From positions 33,482-97,481 of the forward strand of contig JBBQCI010000003.1 in assembly GCA_038318565.1 (NCBI GenBank): 64,000 nucleotides of DNA. The letters run 5' to 3'. Within the stretch, counting starts at the first letter, position 1. The number at the start of each line of letters is the position of its first letter. This DNA is from UBA11346 sp038318565 (lineage in GTDB: Bacteria > Planctomycetota > UBA11346). The position numbers were made by a program, and so were the translations under genes. Of the stretch, positions 37,413 through 43,913 are shown one piece after another. The notes below the pieces were generated by a model, which did no database searches, was not told the DNA's origin, and was given only the letters and a program-made list of their open reading frames with translations.

Positions 37413-38297
37413 TCAGACATCTGCACCCTGCTGGCGGAGCGACGTCACCAGTTCGGCGGCAGCGGTCGAACGATTCAACGCATAGATGTGCAGACCGGGA
37501 GCTCCCGCCGTCAGCAGCCGCTGACAAAAACCGATCGTCCAGGCCATGCCGGCCTTGCGCACCGCCACCTTGTCGTCGGCTAACGGCTTGAGCGCGTCAT
37601 GGAGTGACGAGGGTATGTCAGCTCCACAGCGCTCACAGAAGCGGACCAGAGCGTGATAGTCGGTGATCGGCAGGATGCCTGGAATGATACGCGGAGCACT
37701 GCCGGCCACAGCGCGCGTCTGATGTGCCAGCATATCGCTGTAGGCTTGGACTTGGAAGAAGCACTGGGTGATCGCGCCCCCGGCTCCACGACGCAACTTT
37801 TCTGTGAGATGAGCCCAGTCGGCCTCGCGGCTTGCAGCGTCGGGATGGCGTTCCGGGAAGGCGGCGCACAGAGTGCTAAAACCGCCATGATCACGAATCA
37901 GGTCGATCAGGTCGACCGCGTGGGCGCAGCCGCCATCAGTCGGCGTGAATCGCTCCTGACCCTTGGGCGGATCACCGCGCAAGGCGAGGAGATTCTCGAT
38001 CCCGGCAGCGGCGTATTCATCCAACAGCGCCAACAGTTCGGCCCGGGTTGCATTGACGCAGGTCAGGTGCGCCATGGCGGTGATACCAGTCTTGCCCTGA
38101 ATGTGCTCGACCACCTCCCGCGTCTTGGCCCGCGTACTGCCGCCAGCCCCATAGGTGACCGAGACGAAATCCGGACCCAGCGGAGCAAGCTGGTCGATGG
38201 TGTCTTCTAAGGTGTACCAGGTCCGCTCATTCTTCGGCGGGAAGAACTCGAAGCTCAGGGTACGACCCTGGCGGGTAAAGAGATGATCGAGACGCAT
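37413..38297 (-). CDS. metF: Methylenetetrahydrofolate reductase
   Basis: 294 residues from the ATG at 38297 (MRLDHLFTRQGRTLSFEFFPPKN). The family blocks are SFEFFPPKNE, DFVSVTYGAGGSTR, HLTCVNATRAEL, NLLALRGDPPKG and FFQVQAYSDML. Reduces methylene-THF to methyl-THF for methionine synthesis. Monocistronic and divergent from prs. I looked for a SAM- or SAH-type riboswitch in the 141-bp divergent gap and saw none. Confidence 0.95.
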   Translation of the reverse strand: MRLDHLFTRQGRTLSFEFFPPKNERTWYTLEDTIDQLAPLGPDFVSVTYGAGGSTRAKTREVVEHIQGKTGITAMAHLTCVNATRAELLALLDEYAAAGIENLLALRGDPPKGQERFTPTDGGCAHAVDLIDLIRDHGGFSTLCAAFPERHPDAASREADWAHLTEKLRRGAGGAITQCFFQVQAYSDMLAHQTRAVAGSAPRIIPGILPITDYHALVRFCERCGADIPSSLHDALKPLADDKVAVRKAGMAWTIGFCQRLLTAGAPGLHIYALNRSTAAAELVTSLRQQGADV

Positions 38298-38386
38298 CGT
38301 TGCATCACGATGAAGCGATGTTTGTCGAGGCAAGAGATTTCATCACGTCAGCCATCTCCATAGCATTGATCGACCTCACCTCCCCC

Positions 38387-38414
38387 TTGCCCTACCATGG
38401 TCCTCCTCTATGTT
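38387..38414 (+). promoter_or_regulatory. Candidate promoter of prs
   Basis: TTGCCC (38387-38392) and TATGTT (38409-38414), spacer 16, about 25 bases before the prs ATG. No convincing ribosome-binding site is visible before this gene. Confidence 0.35.
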
Positions 38415-38438
38415 TCTGCCCCCTCCACGGTACCCCCC

Positions 38439-39383
38439 ATGCGCATATTCAGTGGCAACGCAAACCGCCCACTGGCGGAAGCGATAGCAGCAGCCATCGG
38501 CTGCAAGCTGGGGGAACTCATGGTTGGACGCTTCCCCGATGGCGAGGTGAAAGTCCAGATCCACGAGGACGTACGCGGCGCTGACGTGTTCATCGTCCAG
38601 TCGACCACCAGCAACGATTTCCTGATGGAACTGCTGGTGATTGCCGACTGCATGCGGCGCGCCAGCGCCAAGCGCATCACCGCGGTGATCCCCTACTTCG
38701 GCTACGCTCGCCAGGATCGCAAGCACGAGGGCCGCGTTCCGATCACCGCCAAGTTGGTGGCGAATCTGATCACCACCGCCGGCATCGATCGCGTCCTGAC
38801 CGTCGACCTGCACGCCGAGCAGCTCCAGGGCTTCTTCGACATTCCGGTCGACCATCTGACCGCCCGCCCGGTGCTGATCGACTACCTGCGCTCGCTCAAT
38901 CTCAACGATCCGGTCGTCGCCAGCCCGGATACTGGCTCGATCAAGCTTGCCGAGAAGATCGCCAAAGCTGTTGGCGCCCGCTTGGCCATCATTCACAAGC
39001 GCCGGCTGTCCGACACCACCACCGAAGTGGCCAACGTGATCGGCGAGATCGGTCCGCGTCCGTGCATCATCTGCGATGACATGGTGACCACCGCTGGCTC
39101 GATGACCAACGCGATCAAGACGGCGCGCTCATTCGGCGCCATCCGCGTGATCCCGGTGACCACTCACGGCGTCCTCTGTGGCGATGCGTTCGACCGCCTG
39201 ACCGAGGTCAAGCTCGACGAACTCGTCATCACCGACACCATCCCCCTCAAGCGGCGCTTCGCCGACCTCCCGATCCGCGTCCTCACGGTCGCAAATCTGC
39301 TCGGCGAGGCGATGAAACGCATCCACACCAACCAGTCGGTCAGCGCACTGTTCTCCGACGCGAAGAAGGTATCAGCACCATGA
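38439..39383 (+). CDS. prs: Ribose-phosphate pyrophosphokinase
   Basis: 314 residues from the ATG at 38439 (MRIFSGNANRPLAEAIA), usual PRPP synthetase length. Visible motifs: FPDGEVKVQI, YFGYARQDRK, VDLHAEQLQGFF and the PRPP loop DDMVTTAGSM. Makes PRPP for nucleotide, His and Trp synthesis. Its stop overlaps the L25 start (ATGA); prs next to the ctc-type L25 gene is a widely conserved pair. Confidence 0.97.
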   Translation: MRIFSGNANRPLAEAIAAAIGCKLGELMVGRFPDGEVKVQIHEDVRGADVFIVQSTTSNDFLMELLVIADCMRRASAKRITAVIPYFGYARQDRKHEGRVPITAKLVANLITTAGIDRVLTVDLHAEQLQGFFDIPVDHLTARPVLIDYLRSLNLNDPVVASPDTGSIKLAEKIAKAVGARLAIIHKRRLSDTTTEVANVIGEIGPRPCIICDDMVTTAGSMTNAIKTARSFGAIRVIPVTTHGVLCGDAFDRLTEVKLDELVITDTIPLKRRFADLPIRVLTVANLLGEAMKRIHTNQSVSALFSDAKKVSAP

Positions 39384-40120
39384 GCGCCATCCACACCTAC
39401 GAAGCCGAAACCCGCACTGCGATCGGCACCAACGCCGCCCGCAAGCAGCGCGCTGGCGGCCGCGTGCCCGTCACCCTCAGCAAGCGCGGTGCGCCAAGCC
39501 GGCACGTCACCATCGCTGCCGACCAGGCCACCCACCTGATCAAGAACGTCGTCCACCTGTGCAAGGTCAAGATCGGCGCTGACGAGTTCACCGCCCTCAA
39601 GGGTGACGTTGCCGTCCACTGCCTGCAGGACTACGTCCAGCACATCGACCTCCAGGAAGTTGATGCCAAGTCCGAGATCACCGTCGAGGTGGCCATCCAC
39701 CCGCTCTCCGACGAGTGCCCAGGCGTCAAGTCCGGCGGTATCGTCGAACAGCGCCTGCGCTCGGTGAAGGTCCGTTGCCCGGCCAATGCCATTCCCGACC
39801 GCATCGACCTCGACCTGTCGAAGACCGAAGTCATGACCTCGGTCTACGTTAAGGACCTGGTGATGCCCAAGGGTTCGACTCTGGCCACCCGCAGGGATCT
39901 GACGGTTCTTTCGATCGTCATCCCGCGCTGGATGAAGAAGGACGAGGCCGCTGCCGCCACCGCCGAAGGCGCTGTTGCCGCGGTTGCTGGTGCCGCTGCT
40001 CCCGCTGGCGCCAAGCCCGGCGAAGCGGCCAAACCCGGCGACAAGGCTCCGGCCGCTGGTGCCAAGCCCGGCGCCAAGACCGACGCCAAGGCCCCGGCCA
40101 AGGCCCCGGCCAAGAAGTAG
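39380..40120 (+). CDS. rplY: 50S ribosomal protein L25 (CTC type)
   Basis: 246 residues. N-terminal 5S-rRNA-binding domain (YEAETRTAIGTNAARKQRAGGRVPVTL), then the beta-domain of CTC proteins (EVDAKSEITVEVAIHP, GGIVEQRLRSVKVRCPANAIPD). The last ~55 residues are an Ala/Pro/Lys tail with repeated GAKPG units. Coupled to prs. Confidence 0.92.
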   Translation: MSAIHTYEAETRTAIGTNAARKQRAGGRVPVTLSKRGAPSRHVTIAADQATHLIKNVVHLCKVKIGADEFTALKGDVAVHCLQDYVQHIDLQEVDAKSEITVEVAIHPLSDECPGVKSGGIVEQRLRSVKVRCPANAIPDRIDLDLSKTEVMTSVYVKDLVMPKGSTLATRRDLTVLSIVIPRWMKKDEAAAATAEGAVAAVAGAAAPAGAKPGEAAKPGDKAPAAGAKPGAKTDAKAPAKAPAKK

Positions 40121-40161
40121 CCGTCGCCGGGGTCCAGCCTCGGCCGGTTCTGCGGGAGATC

Positions 40162-40959
40162 ATGTTCGACTCGCACTGTCATCTCACCCACGCGCGGTTC
40201 CATACGGACCGCGCGTTGGTGTTTCAGCGCATGGCCGAAGCAGGCATCAGTGGCTGCCTGACCATCGGCACCGGTATTGCCGATGCCAAGGCCGCACGGG
40301 CCATCGCCAGCGAGCATCCCGGCGTGTGCTGGGCCTCTGCCGGGCTCGATCCCTACTCGGCCCACGAGGCGGGCGAGGCCTTCGACGATCATCTGCGGCG
40401 TCTGCACGAATTGCTGCTCGCTGGCGGCTTTGTCGCGCTTGGCGAGGTCGGCATCGAACATCATCACGAGCTCGCGCCGCACCACGTGCAACGGCAACAA
40501 TTCGCAACCCAGGTGGCGATGTCGATCGCGCTGGGTCTGCCCTTGGTCATCCACGCCCGCAGTGGCGCCCGTGGCGGTGACGCCCACGCCGTTGCGCTCG
40601 ACATCATCCGGGCTCATCCGGGAGCCCGCGGCGTCATCCATAGTTTCGATGGCGACACCACCCAGGCCCGCGCCTGGCTGGACGCCGGGTTCCACATAGC
40701 CATCAATGGCATGGTCACCTACAAGGGAAACGACGCCCTGCGCGCCGCGGTGCGCACGATCCCCGCCGACCATCTGCTGATCGAGACTGACGCGCCCTAT
40801 CTCGCACCCGTGCCGAATCGCGGCAAACGCTGCGAGCCAGCCCATGTTGCGATCACCGCGAGCTTCATCGCCGACCTGCGCGGGGAGCGCCAGGACGATG
40901 TGATGGCGTGGGCGGGACGCAACGCGAGGGCGCTGTTTGCCTGCGATAGTACCGCCTAA
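40162..40959 (+). CDS. TatD-family metal-dependent hydrolase/DNase
   Basis: 265 residues, typical for TatD. Metal ligands: FDSHCHL, GEVGIEHHHE (family usually GEIGLD), LVIHAR, GVIHSFDG and IETDAPYLAPVP. These enzymes are 3'-5' exonucleases or related hydrolases. It takes the position after L25 often held by pth. Confidence 0.9.
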   Translation: MFDSHCHLTHARFHTDRALVFQRMAEAGISGCLTIGTGIADAKAARAIASEHPGVCWASAGLDPYSAHEAGEAFDDHLRRLHELLLAGGFVALGEVGIEHHHELAPHHVQRQQFATQVAMSIALGLPLVIHARSGARGGDAHAVALDIIRAHPGARGVIHSFDGDTTQARAWLDAGFHIAINGMVTYKGNDALRAAVRTIPADHLLIETDAPYLAPVPNRGKRCEPAHVAITASFIADLRGERQDDVMAWAGRNARALFACDSTA

Positions 40960-41110
40960 GACGGCAGCCGATAGCCCAAGGTTAGGCGGCTACCGGTGGC
41001 GGGAGTCGGCTCAGAACTGTCCGTATCGGTAGCAGCGTCGCATGCGGGTATAACGTCAGCGGAGCGCGGGCGGCCCGCCATCTCCAGCGCCCAGCGGCGA
41101 TCGCTCACCC

Positions 41111-41143
41111 GCTGACCGCTGACCGCCGACCGCCGACCGCCGA
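41111..41143. repeat. Short tandem heptamer repeat
   Basis: Four full copies and one partial of GCYGACC (two GCTGACC then two GCCGACC). It lies at the point where similarity of the adjoining nucleotidyltransferase remnant ends. The gap from the tatD stop at 40959 to here has no gene I can support. Confidence 0.8.
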
Positions 41144-41468
41144 ATGGAGCCGACCTATCAGGATGTCCTCAATACCGATGATAGTCGCGGTCAGACCATC
41201 ACCAAGTCTGGCCAGGGAATTCCACCAGCAGATCCGTGTCGGCCAGTGACCAGTAACGGCCCCTCTGCTGGAATCCCGGCGCGGCCCGGATGCGATCGGC
41301 ATCCTCGGGGTGAAGCATCACTAGGTCCATGTCCGCCGATGCGTAGCCGCCCGTGGTGTAGAACTCCACCGCTGAGCCGCCGTCCACGATCGGACGCTGG
41401 GCAGTCGAGGGGCAACCTAGTTTCTGGTAGAGCACGACAGCGAAGATGAGATTGCGGCGCAGCCGATC
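41142..41468 (-). pseudogene. Decayed nucleotidyltransferase-like gene
   Basis: One frame reads from TEDRLRRNLIFAVVLYQ through VDGGSAVEFYTTGGYASADMDLVML to LLVEFPGQ and a premature stop (41199-41201). A second frame then continues ARLGDGLTATIIGIEDILIGRLHSA. The joined product resembles small MNT-like nucleotidyltransferases (GGxAVEFYT..GY...DxDLV, then IEDxxxxRL), as in AbiEii/DUF6036-type proteins. It has a frameshift, no convincing start codon after the in-frame stop upstream, and its 3' end dissolves into the heptamer repeat. Confidence 0.6.
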
Positions 41469-41740
41469 CTCAGTCTACCGCAGACGGGCGATCTGTCGGC
41501 GGTAAACGTTTCGGTCTCAGCCATGCCGGGAGGCAATCCCGCCACAGCCACCAGGAAACCCGCAGGTGCTGGCTCGTTCATCATCAGCAGGTCCGGCACG
41601 GCCTGGTCGGAGGTGCCATCTGCAGGACTGCCATCGACGAGACATCCATCTGCGGACCAGGCGGTGCCATCTGTCATCGATAGGACAGGCCCACGGAAAT
41701 CACGAGACCACGCTGATAGCTACATGTTTATCCACTACCA
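41469..41740. other. Gap without recognisable gene
   Basis: Between the decayed nucleotidyltransferase and the tRNA-Glu terminator. Reading frames exist on both strands but show no conserved motif and run into the tRNA fragment or the pseudogene; I see nothing supportable. Confidence 0.5.
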
Positions 41741-41770
41741 AAACGAAAATCCCCCGGTTTTCACCGAGGG
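41741..41770 (-). terminator. Original tRNA-Glu terminator, left outside the element
   Basis: On the minus strand an eight-base-pair stem (41770-41763 with 41758-41751, one G-U pair), a GAAA tetraloop, and then ATTTTCGTTT. It begins nine bases beyond the displaced 3' end of the tRNA-Glu gene, where a tRNA terminator should be. Confidence 0.75.
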
Positions 41771-41778
41771 TTTCGTGG

Positions 41779-41820
41779 TACTCCCAACCGGATTTGAACC
41801 GGTGTCGCCGGAATGAAAAT
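41779..41820 (-). repeat. attL: displaced 3' part of tRNA-Glu
   Basis: Thirty-eight of 42 bases match 46379-46420. The four differences are two CC/GG swaps on opposite sides of the T stem, so both versions still pair. Homology stops abruptly in the anticodon arm after GCCGGAATGAAAAT (left flank 41821 differs). The perfectly shared 18 bp at 41803-41820 is the probable crossover core. Confidence 0.85.
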
Positions 41821-41933
41821 ACCATAAGGATGGGTTCATCGGTTACAAGCTCCTGTTGTTCCGTATGGGTTTTTACCGTGTGTTTCACGCCATCACGCTC
41901 AGACCCATATACCACCCTATTAGCCCTTGTACA

Positions 41934-41962
41934 GGGATATGATCGGGATATTAACGGGATAT
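41934..41962 (+). promoter_or_regulatory. Three phased GGGATAT sites (putative integrase arm sites, left)
   Basis: GGGATAT starts at 41934, 41945 and 41956, an exact 11-bp period, immediately before and overlapping the integrase ATG at 41961. The same heptamer occurs twice with the same period at the other end of the element (46334, 46345). They could be arm-type integrase/Xis binding sites and also repress the integrase promoter. Confidence 0.6.
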
Positions 41963-43127
41963 GCCTAGAACCCTGCAAAACACCGGCATTTCCGTCACTG
42001 ACCTATGGGAACGCGATGGCCGGAAGCACGGTCGCCGCTGGTGGTACCGGGTGAAGGTCCGCGGTCAGGTCGCCTCTCGGGCTTTCGCCAGCGAAGACCG
42101 GAGCATAGGCGTCCAGTGGTCGCTGAAGGTCCGCGCCGACATGGAGCGCGACGACTTCATGCCCCGACCGGTCCCGCTGGCCGACGTACTCAAGAGCCAT
42201 CTGAAGAAACTTCGCGGGTCTGAGGACACCACCTCCCGCCGGGGTCGATCTGTTGGACGTGAAGGGCGCAGCGAGGGGCACATAGACGAGATGGAACGAG
42301 TCGTCAACCTCGCCATCAAGGCCGGGGTCAACGACCTTCGCAAGACGGATGCCCTAGCGAAGGCGCAAGCCATGGTTGACGCCATCGACGCCGCCCCGAT
42401 CACCCGAGCCCGCTACGCTGCCCTTCTGCGGTCGGTCGGGGTCACGGCCCGGCGCCTGTACCGCCTGCCGGGCAATCCATTCCAAGACCTGATCGTTGAC
42501 GTTCCTGAGCTCGACGCGCCAGCGACCTTCACCTTGGATCAGTGCCGTCTCCTGGCCTCGGACCGTTCTGTCCAAGCCCCCTACGGCATGATGGTCGCAC
42601 TTGGTTTGTACGCCGGGCTCCGACTACGCGAGGCCGCATGGCTCCGCTGGTCTGACATCCACGACGGCGAAGACGAGGGCTTCATCGCCATTGACCCGCC
42701 CACTGATGAGGAACGGGAATTAGGGGCCAAGCTCAAACGGAACAAGCGCAGGAGCGCCCTGCTGATGCCTGAGCTCGCCGCGATCCTGGCCGCATGTCGT
42801 CCCAAGGCTGACGGCTACTTGATGTCGGAGACGGTGCGGACCTGGGACACTCAACAGCACGGCCGAGCGTTCCAGAAACACCTCGATGCGCTTATCATCG
42901 CACGTGATGACCGCAGCTTCCATTCTCTGCGCCATACCTTCGCCGGCCTCGCTCTCGCCTGCGGCATCGACAGCCTGGCGCTCCAGTTGGCGATGGGTCA
43001 CGCCGGGGCGCAGATGACCAAGCATTACGCTCAGGCGGCGGCGCGGTTGCGCGGCGCGGTCCGGGACTGGACGCGTGGGGAAATCACGCTGTGCGCGCAA
43101 CAGCAGGAAGTGAAGGTGGCGAAGTGA
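41961..43127 (+). CDS. int: Tyrosine recombinase (integrase)
   Basis: 388 residues. Catalytic residues of tyrosine recombinases: Arg221 (LYAGLRLREAAWLRW), His321 and Arg324 (FHSLRHTF), His347 (MGHAGAQ) and Tyr356 (TKHYAQ). The N-terminal part includes an arm-binding-like basic domain and a core-binding helical domain (about 105-180). It lies beside attL and should catalyse integration into tRNA-Glu. Its stop overlaps a GTG start (GTGA), and the end of the gene is included in a 30-bp tandem duplication. Confidence 0.93.
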   Translation: MPRTLQNTGISVTDLWERDGRKHGRRWWYRVKVRGQVASRAFASEDRSIGVQWSLKVRADMERDDFMPRPVPLADVLKSHLKKLRGSEDTTSRRGRSVGREGRSEGHIDEMERVVNLAIKAGVNDLRKTDALAKAQAMVDAIDAAPITRARYAALLRSVGVTARRLYRLPGNPFQDLIVDVPELDAPATFTLDQCRLLASDRSVQAPYGMMVALGLYAGLRLREAAWLRWSDIHDGEDEGFIAIDPPTDEERELGAKLKRNKRRSALLMPELAAILAACRPKADGYLMSETVRTWDTQQHGRAFQKHLDALIIARDDRSFHSLRHTFAGLALACGIDSLALQLAMGHAGAQMTKHYAQAAARLRGAVRDWTRGEITLCAQQQEVKVAK

Positions 43128-43162
43128 CCAGCGCAGGAAGTGAAGGTGGCGAAGTGACCAGC
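43103..43162 (+). repeat. 30-bp perfect tandem duplication at the end of int
   Basis: Two identical copies (43103-43132 and 43133-43162) covering the last codons of int, its stop and the GTG start of the next ORF. Because 30 is a multiple of three, it only adds ten codons to the following ORF. A recent slippage product by appearance. Confidence 0.9.
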
Positions 43163-43366
43163 GCAGCAAGGCAGCTTGCAAAGCATCTTAGCGTCATTGT
43201 GAAACACGTTGACGCAAAATCGGGGAACACGCCAAGGGTTCCAAGTAAGGTCCACCAGTCGTTCGCCGCACTGGCCATAGTAACAATATACTATATGAGG
43301 GGGCAAAACACCATGAGATTGTGGTATACCGGGGGGCATGAAAACCTCCCTGAAAACCTCCCATAG
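43124..43366 (+). CDS. Small ORF coupled to int (unknown)
   Basis: 80 residues from the GTG that overlaps the int stop (GTGA); a second in-frame GTG is at 43154 inside the duplicated repeat. Reads ARQLAKHLSVIVKHVDAKSG in the middle and ends GGHENLPENLP. No recognised domain. The GTGA junction is repeated at other gene boundaries of the element, which supports translation, but coding evidence is modest. Confidence 0.4.
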   Translation: MTSAGSEGGEVTSAARQLAKHLSVIVKHVDAKSGNTPRVPSKVHQSFAALAIVTIYYMRGQNTMRLWYTGGHENLPENLP

Positions 43367-43565
43367 CCGCAATCTTTCGGCAAACGAAGTCGCCAAGCTG
43401 AAGGCGCGATGCCGTCCGGATAACGTCCGCCTGGCATGCCTCACTGGCGCCCTGCCGTGCGTTGATCGCGGCGCCGGCCATGTTGGCCGCCGTCCACGGT
43501 TCCTGATTTCTGAAGACGCGGCTGACACGTGGGTCGCCGCTGGCTGCCCGGTGGCGCGGCCGTGA
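43338..43565 (+). CDS. Excisionase-like HTH protein
   Basis: 75 residues, preceded by GGGGGG. The pattern LSANEVAKL ... VRLACLTGALPCVDRG ... GRRPRFLISEDAADTWV follows the MerR/AlpA-type winged helix of excisionases (helix, GxLP turn, RRFxI strand, xxDxxxWxxxG). It probably directs excision or regulates the element. The first codons contain a 12-bp tandem duplication (43339-43362). Stop overlaps the next gene's GTG. Confidence 0.6.
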   Translation: MKTSLKTSHSRNLSANEVAKLKARCRPDNVRLACLTGALPCVDRGAGHVGRRPRFLISEDAADTWVAAGCPVARP

Positions 43566-43828
43566 CCGATCCAGCCGCTGCGCGCAACTACATGCAGTGC
43601 TCTTGCAGTGCCTTCACGCGGTCCGACATCGCCGGATCACCCGCGCGTTGCTTCGCATGTGGCATGCCGATTGGACGGGTTGCGGAGCCGTCGCCCATTA
43701 TCGCCCGGCATGTGTTCCGTTCCAAGTCCCTAGAGACGACGAAGGCCAGCGGTTGCACGCTGGCCCCGTCCGACACCGCCGAACGTGAAAGGTTCAGCAA
43801 TGGCATTTATACCGACACATTCCGATAA
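43562..43828 (+). CDS. Small CxC/CxxC zinc-ribbon-like protein
   Basis: 88 residues from the GTG at 43562, overlapping the upstream stop (GTGA). Near the start CSCSAF ... CFACGMPIGR gives a CxC-x(15)-CxxC pair that looks like a zinc ribbon. It precedes a primase/helicase that has a TOPRIM but no zinc finger of its own, so it could supply the DNA-binding zinc module in trans. This is inference. Confidence 0.5.
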   Translation: MTDPAAARNYMQCSCSAFTRSDIAGSPARCFACGMPIGRVAEPSPIIARHVFRSKSLETTKASGCTLAPSDTAERERFSNGIYTDTFR

Positions 43829-43913
43829 GTCTACCGTAGTCATCCTGCGCGGGTCCGGCGCGCGAGTGCTGTACCTCGGACATCCACATTGGGTGGTCGG
43901 GGGTCGGCCGTGA
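43800..43913 (+). CDS. 37-residue ORF before the primase
   Basis: Starts at the ATG at 43800 after AAAGG with good spacing, inside the end of the preceding gene, and its stop overlaps the primase GTG (GTGA). Reads MAFIPTHSDKSTVVILRG and ends WVVGGRP. It may be a translated leader coupling the primase; no domain is recognised. Confidence 0.45.
   Translation: MAFIPTHSDKSTVVILRGSGARVLYLGHPHWVVGGRP

Noticed and set aside
38298..38438. SAM/SAH riboswitch upstream of metF
   Set aside because: The divergent gap is short and shows no convincing stems or terminator; nothing beyond a candidate prs promoter.
41111..41143. CRISPR-like repeat array
   Set aside because: Seven-base units with no spacers; a simple tandem repeat. 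No other array-like pattern or cas gene was seen in the window.
41523..41816. Plus-strand open frame ending in the tRNA fragment
   Set aside because: Its last codons are simply the tRNA-Glu sequence read through, and the rest has no conserved feature.
41779..41820. Second tRNA-Glu gene
   Set aside because: Only the 3' half is present; identity to the tRNA ends in the anticodon arm, so it is the attL fragment.
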